A model generated the notes under the pieces. It had not been told where the DNA came from. It ran no database searches and saw nothing but the letters and a program-made list of their open reading frames with translations. Source: Ariolimax columbianus (Eukaryota; Mollusca; Gastropoda; Stylommatophora; Arionidae). From it: DNA of 64,000 nt. Position 1 is the stretch's first letter. Every line of letters begins with the position of its first letter. The translations under genes were made by a program, and so were the position numbers. Of the stretch, positions 31,722 to 41,745 are shown piece after piece. The stretch is taken from assembly GCA_036924085.1 (NCBI GenBank), contig JAVGWX010000013.1, positions 48,454,965-48,518,964 on the forward strand. The letters run 5' to 3'.

Positions 31722-32845
31722 ATATGTTGTTGTTGTTGAATGCCCACAATGAGTAGGCTTACTTTTTTGTGCGCCCTGGACAGGGCGTTAAATGGCAGGG
31801 TGTCGTCACTTTGCTCACATCCCGAGGGTGCTGATGGAGGTAGACTGGGTCTTCCAGGCGGTCATGCTACGCTTGGCTTCATCTGCGTGTCGTTCACTAC
31901 TACGGGGATCACGTCGATCCTTGACCTTGTTAGCCAAACTGCCATGAAAATAGCTCGTTTCCTTCTGCGGGGAAGTCAAGGTAAGGGTCTTAGCCAGTAT
32001 ATTTTGTCTGGCTCTGACTGAAACGTCTGATCAGTATGTTTTGCCTGACCCTGACTAAAATGTCTGATCAGTATATTTTGCCTGACCCTGACTAAAATGT
32101 CTGATAAGTATATTTTGCCTGACCCGGACTAAAATGTCTCATCAGTATATTTTGCCTGGCCCTGACAAAAACGTCTGATTAGTATGTTTTGCCTGACCCT
32201 GACTAAAATGTATGATCAGTATATTTTGCCTGGCCCTGACTAAAATGTCTGATCAGCATATTTTGCCTGGCACTGCCTAACATGTCCGATTAGTATGTTT
32301 TAACTGACCCTGCCTAAAATGTCTGATCAGTATGTTGTACCTGACCTTGTCTAACATGTCTGATTAGTATGTTGTACCTGACCTTGTCTAACATGTCTGA
32401 TCAGTATGTTGTACCTGACCTTGTCTAACATGTCTGATCAGTATGTTGTACCTGACCTTGTCTAACATGTCTGATCAGTATGTTGTACCTGATCCTGACT
32501 AACATGTCTGATCAGTATGTTGTACCTGACCTTGACTAACATGTCCGATCAGTATGTTGTGCCTGACCTTGACTAACATGTTCGATCAGTATGTTGTGCC
32601 TGACCTTGACTAACATGTCCGATCAGTATGTTGTGCCTGACCTTGACTAACATGTCCGATCAGTATGTTGTGCCTGACCTTGACTAACATGTCCGATCAG
32701 TATGTTGTGCCTGACCTTGACTAACAGGTCCGATCAGTATGTTGTGCCTGACCTTGACTAACATGTCCGATCAGTATGTTGTGCCTGACCTTGACTAACA
32801 TGTCCGATCAGTATGTTGTGCCTGACCAGACATTAGTTGTCCTAG
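31722..32845 (-). mobile_element. R2 element with the largest array
   Basis: The tail GTTGTTGTTGTTGAATGCCC is followed by ACAATGAGTAGGCTTACTTT, GTTAAATGGCAGGGTGTCGT, CTGATGGAGGTAGACTGGGT and AAGGGTCTTAGCCAGTATAT. About 22 units of 37 bp run from 32000 to 32825 and close with CCTGACCAGACATTAG. Left units carry CCTGACCCTGACTAAAATGT; right units are nearly identical copies with TGACCTTGACTAACATGTCC then GATCAGTATGTTGTGCC. Confidence 0.95.
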
Positions 32846-33542
32846 CCTGTACAGTGTATTGTTTGTGGAGCGTTCCTTCATGAAGCTACTCTTTACTCAG
32901 TAAACCATTGATTTGTGTGGACGTTGATGTGCGCAATCTCATGACTTCGAGAGTCTTCTAGCCAAGGGCAGAGATAGGGGGTTTGAGGGAAGGGGGTGGG
33001 TTAGGGCGCATTGTTTGCCTTATGGTACATCGCGATGTTGATACACATAGTGGTGCACTAACTGATGAGCCTCACATTGCACTACAGCCAGGAGAACCAT
33101 GCTCCGATTTCTCGTTCCTCGGAATGTGAAGGGAGCTACTATCACCCGTCACCAAATAATGTAAATAGTACCTAGCTCAAGGACCAGTCGCAACAACAAC
33201 TACATCATCGCGATGTCGTAGTGACGTTGGTGTTATTCTTGTGTCTGTGACTCTCAGAGTTGTCTACCATAGACAGGGGTTCCACCGCGCTGCTGTTCTC
33301 CTCTTGGGTATGATATCGGCGTGGCAGTGCGCCAGTTCTTGTCTCTGTAGCACACTTTACTCTCTCACGAACTACACAGGCATGTATGCAGGAGCTAACC
33401 AGAGGCGGGTAAAGGGAAAATCGTTAATAGGCTTCATTGCACATGGGCGCCGTCCAAATGAGCTCAGCCCATTTCAGTGCCGAAAGACGTTCCGATAACA
33501 GAGCACGATCTCCGTGGCTCTGAAATGTCCCCAGGTACCAAT
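32846..33542. other. No recognisable feature
   Basis: About 700 bp without array or known element. A 33241-33498 frame has no domain that I recognise. Confidence 0.4.
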
Positions 33543-33668
33543 TTACAGATGGGTCGACTGAAAGAAGTGGTCATAACATGTCATTTCTGGCAAACTGAAC
33601 CCGGTTTGATACGAACCTGATACTTTTGGAGTGTAAACTAAGGTCACGATCCCTAGGCCACCCAATCT
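33543..33668 (-). mobile_element. tRNA-like SINE head
   Basis: Minus-strand GTGGCCTAGGGATCGTGACC and GTATCAGGTTCGTATCAAAC sit at A-box to B-box spacing. The body beyond has CAGTTTGCCAGAAATGACAT. No second copy recognised. Confidence 0.5.
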
Positions 33669-33769
33669 CCGCGGAGGTGAGAATGGAGTGAAAGATGTTC
33701 GATATGATGAACGATCGATAAAACTGACGCGTGAGCGATAAATGGAGGTGTAGGAAGGGTGGGTGGGAA

Positions 33770-34325
33770 AGGCTGCAGAGAGAGAGAAGATAAATATATA
33801 TAGAGACAGATAAAAAAGAGACAGAAGGAAGGTGAGAGAGAGACAATAAGACAGAGAGAGAGGCAGGGCGAGGGAAGAGAGAGAAAGAGGCAGAGAAAGA
33901 GAGAAGGAGAGATACAGAAAGAGACAGAGAGTGACATAGAAAAAGATATAGATAGAGATACAGAGAGACAGAGAGAGAATGAGAGGGAGACACAGCAAGA
34001 GACAGAGAGAGAGACAAAGCGAACGGAGAGAGTGAGATAGAGGCAGAGAGACAGAGAGAGAGAAAGAGAGACAGAGAAAGAAAAAGAGAGTGAGAGATAC
34101 AGGGCGTGGCAGAGATAGAGATAGAGACAGACAGAAAGAGAAGGAGAGAGAGACAATGAGAGAGAAAGAGACAGCGATAGGCAGGAAGAGACAGAGAGAG
34201 ACCGAGAGGGATAGAAAGAACGGGACAGAGAGATATAGAGACACAGACAGAGAGTGACAGAGCGAGATACAGTTAGGCAGTCAGAGAGGGGCATAGAGAG
34301 AAAGAGGCAGAGAGAAAGACAGAGA
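33770..34325. repeat. Purine-rich (GA)n tract
   Basis: AGAGAGACAGAGAGA-type DNA over about 550 bp. The 233- and 213-residue Ser/Leu frames on the minus strand are by-products. Confidence 0.9.
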
Positions 34326-34435
34326 TTACGGTTAGACGTAACTGTGTATCACTCGTTCACAACTGAGGAGTGAGAAGGGAGATATCAACACCCATGTCCT
34401 TGTGTTCGGATTTATAAAATAGAAAGGCCATACAC

Positions 34436-34550
34436 CGCATAGGAAGTAAACCAAAATACAAAATTCATGATGAAGTCGGACGTAGTGAATCGTTGGGCGC
34501 AAAACATAGTTCAACACACTCTGAATTCGAAAACAATGCGAACGAGAAAA
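34436..34550 (+). mobile_element. SINE-A 3' half, diverged
   Basis: TTCATGATGAAGTCGGACGT, GGCGCAAAACATAGTTCAAC and AAAACAATGCGAACGAGAA follow the SINE-A core order seen at 35290-35395. The head is missing. Confidence 0.55.
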
Positions 34551-34639
34551 GAACACACCAATTTCAACTCAGGAGTGAGGAAAAGTAACAGAAATAGAGA
34601 GTTGTTGAATTAGATAAAATAGCAAATTTTTATCTGGAG

Positions 34640-35010
34640 GCTTCCCACCTTAACAACGGTGCTCATCCTCAGAATCCCCTGGTACGACCTGATTCTCAAC
34701 AGTGAAGTAATTCGACGTACTCAACTTGCAGGCATTGCCTCAAAGATTGACCGCCGTCGCCTCTACCTCTTCGGTCATGTTGTCCGCCTCACCCGGAAAG
34801 TCCCATCCAACGAGATGCTCCGACAGGCTGTCGGGGCGGGAAAAGGCAGTGCCCATTCTAAAGACGTCATCGGGGTCACACTCACAAGACCTGGCTAAAA
34901 CAGATTGCCCACTTCCCCAACAGAACTACAGTATGCATTGGAAGTGTCCATCGGGCAAGGTCATTCGACTCGACCGACCTCAGTGGCCTAATCGTACTGT
35001 TAGTTGTGCC
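34640..35010 (+). mobile_element. LINE F, RT C-terminal fragment
   Basis: The frame from 34659 reads LRIPWYDLILNSEVIRRTQL, AGIASKIDRRRLYLFGHVVR and PSNEMLRQA; a shifted frame continues HTHKTWLKQIAHF. RxxWYDxxSNxEVxxRT followed by RRRLxLFGHVxRL is a clear LINE C-terminal signature. It is truncated on both sides. Confidence 0.8.
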
Positions 35011-35154
35011 AGTATTTGAAGACACCGGAATGAGTAACGGAGTACGGTAAGATAAGGAAAACGAAAAAGAGCAATAGAACAACCGACGTATTAAAGATAA
35101 TGACAGAGATAAGACAAAAGAATAAAGAAAATAGTAAATTGGACCGACTGGGTA

Positions 35155-35414
35155 CGTGGGGACGGCGTTGACTAAGTGACACGGCTCGCAGCCCGAAGGT
35201 GCTGGGTTCGATCCCCATCATCGCACCGGCCGTTACCCCTAGGGAAGCAAACCCTTAGAAAATGCAGGAGGAAGAAGACCCTTACATAAAATGCATGCCG
35301 AAGTCGGATGCACTGGATCAAGAGGCGCAGAATAAAAACCGCAGTGCAACGCACACCGTCTTGTGGAAAGGAGAAATAAAGCGAATGCAAAATGAAAAAA
35401 AAACAAATAAACAA
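35155..35414 (+). mobile_element. SINE-A with 8-bp target duplication
   Basis: GGACGGCGTTGACTAAGTGA, then GGTGCTGGGTTCGATCCCCA (B box), GGAAGCAAACCCTTAGAAAA, TGCCGAAGTCGGATGCACTG and an A-rich end. ACTGGGTA lies at 35147-35154 and again at 35415-35422. Nearly full length. Confidence 0.9.
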
Positions 35415-35509
35415 ACTGGGTATTTCGCTGAGCCGCTATGGTCCATCACGCCAACCGCCCTTGGATACGAGGTTGAGTCCCCGGTAGTGTGCAATGAGTA
35501 TGTTGTTTT

Positions 35510-36218
35510 TCTGATTTGACCTAATCAGTTGGTGCGCAGACAGTGTTGAGGGCAGGACAATGCCGAAGACGGTCGTTGCCGATCATCGATATTCATTATC
35601 TGCTTTATTAGCTGGTTGGCGGATCTATCTTTGAAAAGGCGGGCCACATGCTCAAATAGGGTCAAACAAAGGACGGTTTAAACACGTGAGTGTGATCTCG
35701 CTGCTTGTGTGTTGGGAGCTTCGTCTTTTCGAACTTGGTCACACAAGTGGATCGTAAGAATTCGCATGTGGACCATGCATGTGGACCCTGCACGTGGACC
35801 CTGCACGTGGACCCTGCATGTGGACCCTGCATGTGGACCCTGCATGTGGACCCTGCACGTGGACCCTGCATGTGGACCCTGCATGTGGACCCTGCATGTG
35901 GACTCTGCATGTGGACCCTGCATGTGGACCCTGCATGTGGACCATGCATGTGGACCCTGCATGTGGACCATGCATGTGGACCCTGCATGTGGACCCTGCA
36001 TGTGGACCCTGCACGTGGACCCTGCACGTGGACCCTGCATGTGGACCCTGCATGTGGACCCTGCATGTGGACCCTGCACGTGGACCCTGCATGTGGACCC
36101 TGCATGTGGACCCTGCATGTGGACCCTGCACGTGGACCCTGCATGTGGAAGGCTTCAATGCGCTTCTAATCACCCTGCAGAGCAGTCCAGGTTTCAGAAC
36201 CAAACGGTAGGATGAGGA
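35510..36218 (-). mobile_element. LINE G, RT fragment expanded by a 13-bp array
   Basis: On the minus strand PFGSETWTALQGD, stop, KRIEAFHM (36210-36145) enters the array. After it come RILTIHLCDQVRKDEAPNTQ (35763-35702) and, in a shifted frame, LTLFEHVARLFKDRSANQL and DDRQRP. In related RTs KRIEAFHMRCQRRILxIxWxDHVRNDE is continuous. The array has therefore grown inside these codons. The copy also has stops and shifts. Confidence 0.8.
35764..36149. repeat. 13-bp tandem array inside LINE G
   Basis: About 29.7 copies of GCATGTGGACCCT, with GCACGTGGACCCT and a few CCAT variants. Because 13 is not a multiple of 3 and the unit has no stop in any phase, frames stay open in several phases on both strands. 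Confidence 0.97.
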
Positions 36219-36239
36219 CAATGTTATCATCATCATGTG

Positions 36240-36791
36240 CCTTGCCGGTTGACGTTAGCGATCATCGACCTCCATCCACTTCTATCGTGTGTGTCATTGA
36301 CCAATTCTGTAGTTGAATGTCGCGCGTGCCATTCTCTCAGGAGGTACATCTTCTCTCTCTACCTTCACCTGCCTCTTTTTCCTGCTATCTTTCCCGTTGT
36401 CACGACGTGCTCCAATCCACCTTTCTCATAACATGCCCGACAAAAGGATGACCAGCTTGTTCTGTTCCGTGCAGAAAGTTGTCTGTGTCTGTGCCTCTTC
36501 AAGTACTGTATCATTTGTCTTCCTTGGAGTCCATGGGATCCGCAGGATTCTTCTGTAAAGCCACATATCCGTTGCTTCCAAAGATATAAGCGTTTGCTTG
36601 CTGATTGCACATGATGCTCTACCATATATCAGTACTGGTTTGCACGTAGCATCCAAGAACTCTTTTTCAATTCCAGCGACAATGTTTTGTTGTGCAATTT
36701 TCTTTTCGTGGTCTGGAAGACCGATTTACCTTGAGATATTCATCATTTTATCTCGCAATTACATCTTTCATCTGATATTTTGTGTGTATTT
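36240..36791 (-). mobile_element. LINE H, RT C-terminus
   Basis: Reading down the minus strand: an ISDERCNCEIK segment next to the R1 insertion, KKSSWMLRANQ, VLIYGRAS, ISLEATDMWLYRRILRIPWT, VLEEAQTQTTF, and a late VVTTGKIAGKRGRGR with RQGTW near 36240. These are the standard blocks from the end of the RT palm to the C-terminus of a LINE. Several frameshifts. Confidence 0.85.
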
Positions 36792-37128
36792 GCCTTGGCT
36801 TGGCTTCGTTCGTTCTCAATCTCCCGCTACCAAACCCTGGAAGGGCTTAAGTAGCAGAATGTAGTACAGAGAACGGAATGCGTTGTGTCGTAGTTTACAG
36901 CTTCACTGCAATATTTGCACCTTTCGGTCTAACAGATCCGACTTCAGGAAGCATTCTTTGAGTACCAGGTTAGCATTCCCTCTTCGATCCCTTCTCCTTA
37001 GCCAGTCTGCCCTGCTGTAGCCTGTTATCTAGGATCACCGCGTGGAGGTATAGAAGGGTCTTGGCAGCTCTGGTTCGCTGGCCCTGGCGCTAGCAGTCAG
37101 CTCATGCGCTGCTCAGCATCTTGATCCC
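36792..37128 (-). mobile_element. R1 element, copy 5 (inside LINE H)
   Basis: Plus-strand order CTTCGTTCGTTCTCAATCTC, AAGTAGCAGAATGTAGTACA, CCGCGTGGAGGTATAGAAGG and GCTCAGCATCTTGATCCC: a full reversed R1. It splits the RT reading between TFKYM and ISDERCNCEIK. The tail is GAACGAACGAAGCCAAGCC. Confidence 0.9.
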
Positions 37129-37260
37129 GACCATGTATTTAAACGTGTTAACTTGTCTCAATTTGATCCCCTTTGCATTGACGAAGAATTTAGGAGAGTC
37201 CAATTTCGAAGTCACTAACATCACCGAAGGACAACATAGGTTATTTAAATTCATAGCTTG
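37129..37260 (-). mobile_element. LINE H, upstream RT part
   Basis: KLDSPKFFVNAKGIKLRQVN then TFKYM reads straight into the R1 junction. KQVxxFKYLGSxIxxDGRCxxEIKxRI is a continuous block in intact relatives, so this joins the 36791 side. Confidence 0.8.
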
Positions 37261-37470
37261 GTATTCAGTGAAGGTCCCTGTTGGTTGCAGACTCAATGCA
37301 GGGCGTTTGTAGAGACTGCATCCACGCCGACTCTTCGAATGACGTCCGGATGGCTTCATGCATCCGAGTTTTGTTTACTGCCCAGATAAATGAAATCCTC
37401 AGCGGAGTTGATATGGCTGCCATTGACAATATTTCCTGCTGTTATGGGATTGTAGCCAATGTTGTGTATC
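37261..37470 (-). mobile_element. LINE I, separate RT fragment
   Basis: FIYLGSKQNSD at the right end is followed in another frame by DVIRRVGVDAV, NALH, stop, VCNQQGPSLNTKL. This is the YLGS-to-thumb segment of another family. It abuts LINE H, which has its own equivalent motif, so the two are different insertions. Confidence 0.7.
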
Positions 37471-38210
37471 TTGGGAATGCGTGAAAATACTATAACGAAT
37501 CGATACGATTGTGCTCAGTATCGTACGTGCCCAGTTTATGTGAGGAAATAGGGATATGTATGTATATTTGTGGTTCCTGCAGCTTCCTAGCTCTGCACAC
37601 TCCTGTCTGTTCTATTAGTTGTCCATCCCTGTTTACTTCGATTCTAACGAAGCATAAAGTCACAAGTGCAGCTGATCCTTTATGAAAGCTATGCACTTTG
37701 TGTATTCGTGTAGGGGTGATTTCTATTAGGAATGCATTGAATTATCTAATCGTATTCGATTATATGCCAAAAGTGCATTGTATGAATTTCTCGTATTCGG
37801 CCAAATAGTGCCATGTAATCGAATATGAATAGTGCAAAGCGCGTTGATATAATTACAGATTCGTGCAAAAGTTAAATTCTTCTTCGCCTTCGTCCTGAAA
37901 TTAACGTTTTGTGACGTTGTTTTGTAATTTGCAGCGTGGCTTCCATATTTGCATCACACTTCTCCTTGCGATGGATACTTTATCTGGTCGGGGCAGGGGT
38001 GGGACGGGGGGGGGGGGTGCTTCAGCTGAATAGGTAGAAGCTATACAGCCATCAGGTTGAAAATTATAGTTGAAATATCATCTGTGTTGACACACTTTAC
38101 GGCTGTTTAAATTTTTTATATTATAATAGTTTAAATTGTGCATTGTTGTACTTCATTCTTACTTACTTAGTCGCTCCTCTTCTACTGTGAAGTGTAGAGG
38201 TTTCACTCTC
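37471..38210. other. No gene; poly-G run
   Basis: The small repeat shared with 20925 lies at 37890-37945. A G run of about 10 lies near 38007-38017. Nothing else recognised. Confidence 0.45.
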
Positions 38211-38326
38211 ACTACAACACTTGGTGTTCCTAAGTGGTCACCCTTCTAAATACTGACCACGCTGACCTTGTTTGACTTCGGTGATCGGACGAGAACCGGT
38301 ATTTTCAACATCGTATGAACGGAGAC
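38211..38326 (-). rRNA. 5S rRNA-like sequence, probably pseudogene or 5S-derived SINE head
   Basis: On the minus strand the 5S rRNA landmarks appear in order over 116 bases: GTCTCCGTTCATACGATGTT, GAAAATACCGGTTCTCGTCC, GATCACCGAAGTCAAACAAG, GTCAGCGTGGTCAGTATTTA, GAAGGGTGACCACTTAGGAA and CACCAAGTGTTGTAG. The internal control region is largely preserved. There are many substitutions (for example CATACGATG for CATACCACG), the G/C-rich loop is shortened, and no T run follows at once. A dead 5S copy or the head of a 5S-derived SINE is likelier than a working gene. Confidence 0.85.
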
Positions 38327-38469
38327 TGTTATACTTCATAATTTCAGAAATACTCATCTCGGACAAGAGTCCCACATAAACGTTTGTTCAACACTGCTGG
38401 CTAAACATTTTCAGACTACAAAATGTCGTCCTTGTGTAGATAGCGCTGAGAGACTTGTGATTTTACAAC

Positions 38470-38830
38470 GGAATGGTGGATCAAGATGTTAAGCAGTTAA
38501 TGAGCTACAGCGGGGAACGACTTGAAACTGATTACTAGCGAACGGGTCAGCGAACGAGAGCTGCAAAGACCCTTCTAAACCTCCACGCAGGTGATCTTTG
38601 TTAACAGGCTGCAATAGAGCAGACTGGTAAAGGAGAAGGGATCGAAGAGGGAAGGCTAACCCGGTACCCAAAAATGCCTGCTGAAGTCAGATGTGTCATG
38701 CCAAAAGGTGCAAGTATCGCTGTCAAGCAGTTATCTACAACACAACGCATTCCGTTCTCTGGATTACATTCTGCTACTTGCAAAACCCTTTTCAGGGCTT
38801 GGTAGTTGGAGTTTGAGAACGAACAAAGCA
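38470..38830 (+). mobile_element. R1 element, copy 6
   Basis: GGATCAAGATGTTAAGCAGT, TAGCGAACGGGTCAGCGAAC, CTTCTAAACCTCCACGCAGG, GCTGAAGTCAGATGTGTCAT, CATTCCGTTCTCTGGATTAC and GTTTGAGAACGAACAAAGC. More diverged than the copies at 21757 and 26938. Confidence 0.85.
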
Positions 38831-39039
38831 GAAGAATCAAGAATCAAGAAAATCAGTCTCAGAAATTTATTGAAAGAAATGTGACATAGTGATAATACTA
38901 ACAATAATAATAATAATAATATTAAAAATAACTTCAATTGTTTGAAATACAACTCTATTAGTGAGATTTAAAGGTAGTAAAATTTGGGTTCACAGTTAAC
39001 ATAACTTAACATCATTATACTGACCTAGAAGACTTTGCA

Positions 39040-39260
39040 GTTTGTATAAAACCATTTTCATTTATATTTCCTTGCTCCTAAAGCTATGCACATCCGATCT
39101 CTTCTTGAATGCATTAATTGTCTCTGCCTCCTCTACTTCTTGGAGGAATGCATTCAAAGCAGTCACCACTCTCTGACTAACAAAATAATTTGTAATATCT
39201 AATCTGGATCTTTTTTTAGTCAATTTGTAGCTATGCTACAATTTAGGGGGTTGGTAGTCC
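39040..39260 (-). mobile_element. CR1-like LINE 3' end (copy 3)
   Basis: Minus-strand YKLTKKRSRLDITNYFVSQR then VVTALNAFLQEVEEAETINA and FKKRSDVHSF, in one frame without a stop for about 55 residues. The left (3') side continues into the family untranslated end. Confidence 0.85.
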
Positions 39261-39489
39261 CTATCATTAAAATTGATTGGTATAAATAGATTGCAAATGT
39301 TCATCTGTTAGTCAGCGTGAGACATGTGAAGCTATAGGTGCGCAACATGTCGTCTTTCTCGTAACTCTTCAACTCGGCTATAACTCCGCTATAGAGTGTA
39401 CTTTGAAATGTTAAATAATTTAAAAATTCAAATTCGTTCTTAATTCGCAAGTCGTAAAAACAAAGGCGTCTTTCTGGATTTGGTCCGCG
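39261..39489. other. No recognisable feature
   Basis: Likely older LINE-flanking DNA; nothing specific seen. Confidence 0.3.
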
Positions 39490-39667
39490 GATCGTTGTTT
39501 GTTGTTATTGTTGAACTGCTGCTCCTGCTGTTGTTGTTGGGGGTGTTTATGTTGTTGTTTTTGCTGCTGCCAATGTTGTGTTGTTTCTAGTGTTGCTTTG
39601 TTATTGTTGTTGTTGCTGCTATTGTTGTTGTGGTGGTCCTCGTCGAAGTTGTTGTTACCATTGCTGC
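39490..39667. repeat. TTG/CTG microsatellite
   Basis: Impure TTG and GCTG repeats over about 175 bp that end exactly at the tail of the R2 copy at 39668. Confidence 0.9.
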
Positions 39668-40000
39668 TGTTGTTTTTGGTGTTGAATGCCAACAGTGAGT
39701 AAGAGTACACTAGTGTGTGCCCTGGAAAAGACGTTTAGTGGCAGGTTACAGTAGCTCTTCTCTCATCCGTGATGATGGAGGGGGACCAGGATCTTCCAGG
39801 TGGTTGTGCTATTCTTAGATGTATCTGCGTGTCGCTCACTACTAGGAATCACGTCGATCCCCACCGTGTTAGCCAGGCTGCCATGAAAACAGCCCGTCTT
39901 CCAGATAGACCTACATTGGATTGAGCTGTGGGTCTTGACCAGTGTAGTTCACCTTACCCCAACATATTCGAATAGAATGTTTTGCCTGACCAGACGTTAG
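39668..40000 (-). mobile_element. R2 element with a single unit
   Basis: GTTGAATGCCAACAGTGAGT, GTGCCCTGGAAAAGACGTTT, TGTATCTGCGTGTCGCTCAC, ATCACGTCGATCCCCACCGT and GTGGGTCTTGACCAGTGTAG. Only about one unit (CACCTTACCCCAACATATTC then GAATAGAATGTTTTGC) precedes the terminal CCTGACCAGACGTTAGCCTT. This is a near-complete copy without an expanded array. Confidence 0.9.
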
Positions 40001-40404
40001 CCTTCTCTCCCCGCCAGCCGGAGTTTACCGTCCCCTGCGCTATTCCATCAAGCAACCAGCAACGTGTTCTATTACACTCCCTCTCTCTCTTCCGAACGTT
40101 TGCAAAACCTGCTCACTCACTCACTCCGTCCCTCCCTCCCCGATGTAAGTACTAACCGCCTGGAGTTTGTATATAATCTTGTCTGCTCGCATACAACAAC
40201 CATGTACACACTCAACACGCTATTTCCGTAGCCAGCATACATGCTGTGAGTTCGCTAATAGCACTCTACATCTGTTCATATGCTTTGTTTATAATGTACC
40301 AGGCACAGGCTACCTGAAAGGTTGTTAGGTGGCTGACAAACTCACTTGCGGAAAAACCATTGGCATATACCCACAATGCAAACAAATGGGTCCAGGTATC
40401 TTTA
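40001..40404. other. No recognisable feature
   Basis: Includes a CTCACTCACTCACTCCGTCC run near 40110; nothing else recognised. Confidence 0.4.
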
Positions 40405-41745
40405 TCAGGTAGGTAGACTCAAATGTGGCCAAGTCCCTCGTCATTAAATTATTCAGTTCTGGGACGTCTGGTGTCTAAGACCCTATCATCAGAAAGTCAT
40501 TCAGTTACGTGGCTGGTTTAGGGCCCCCGACCTCATCGTCAAGTTATTCAGTCCCAGGGCTGGTTTGGTGCCCTGACCCCAACATCTTCAAGTCATTCAG
40601 TCCTGGAACTGTTTTTGGGGCTAACTCCGACATCATTAAGTCATTTAGTCCTGGAACTGGTTTGGGTCCCTGACCCCTACATCTTCAAGTCATTCAGTCC
40701 TGAAACTGGTTTGGGGCCCTGACCCCAACATCATCAAGTCATTCAGTCCTGGGACTGGTTTGGGGGGCTAACTCCGACATCACCAAGTCATTCAGTCCTG
40801 GGACTGGTTTGGGGGGCTAACTCCGACATCACCAAGTCATTCAGTCCTGGGACTGGTTTGGGGGGCTAACTCCGACATCACCAAGTCATTCAGTCCTGGG
40901 ACTGGTTTGGGGGGCTAACTCCGACATCACCAAGTCATTCAGTCCTGGGACTGGTTTGGGGGGCTAACTCCGACATCACCAAGTCATTCAGTCCTGGGAC
41001 TGGTTTGGGGTGCTAACTCCGACATCATGAAGTCATTCAGTCATGGTACTGGTTTGGTGCCCTGACCCGAACATCTTCAAGTCATTCAGTCCTGGAACTG
41101 GTTTGGGGTGCTAACTCCGACATCATCAAGTCATTCAGTCCTGGTACTGGTTTGGGCCCCTGACCCCAACATCACCAAGTCATTCAGTCCTGGTACTGGT
41201 TTGGGGTGCTAACTCCGACATCATGAAGTCATTCAGTCCTGGGACTGGTTTGGGGTGCTAACTCCGACATCATGAAGTCATTCAGTCCTGGTACTGGTTT
41301 GGTGCCCTGACCCGAACATCTTCAAGTCATTCAGTCCTGGAACTGGTTTGGGGGTGCTAACTCCGACATCATGAAGTCATTCAGTCCTGGTACTGGTTTG
41401 GTGCCCTGACCCGAACATCTTCAAGTCATTCAGTCCTGGAACTGGTTTGGGGGTGCTAACTCCGACATCATGAAGTCATTCAGTCCTGGTACTGGTTTGG
41501 GGTGCTAACTCCGACATCATCAAGTCATTCAGTCCTGGAACTGGTTTGGTTTGGGCCCTTGACCCCAACATCAGCAAGTCATTCAGTCCTGGTACTGGTT
41601 TGGGTCCCTGACTCCAACATCATGAAGTCATTCAGTCCTGGAACTGGTTTGGGCCCCTGACCCCAACATCACCAAGTTATTTAGTCCTTGTACTGGTTTG
41701 GGCCCCTGACTCCATTATCAAGTCATTCAGTCCTGGTACTGGTTA
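40405..41745. repeat. 49-bp tandem array with higher-order dimers
   Basis: About 27 units built on AAGTCATTCAGTCCTGGGAC then TGGTTTGGGG. Two main spacer types follow: GGCTAACTCCGACATCACC and CCCTGACCCGAACATCTTC. Five identical units run from 40741 to 40985. From 41040 the two types alternate as pairs of about 98 bp. Confidence 0.97.

Noticed and set aside
31722..32845. R2 37-bp array as a possible CRISPR or centromere repeat
   Set aside because: No spacers between units. The array is short, tied to a dispersed element, and differs at each locus.
33543..34294. Two frames over 200 residues rich in Ser and Leu, resembling membrane proteins
   Set aside because: They translate the GA tract on the opposite strand. 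The same happens at 22.4-23.3 kb and 28.0-28.6 kb.
35662..36236. Overlapping 140-168-residue frames on both strands
   Set aside because: All are translations of the 13-bp array in different phases. No single phase is preferred.
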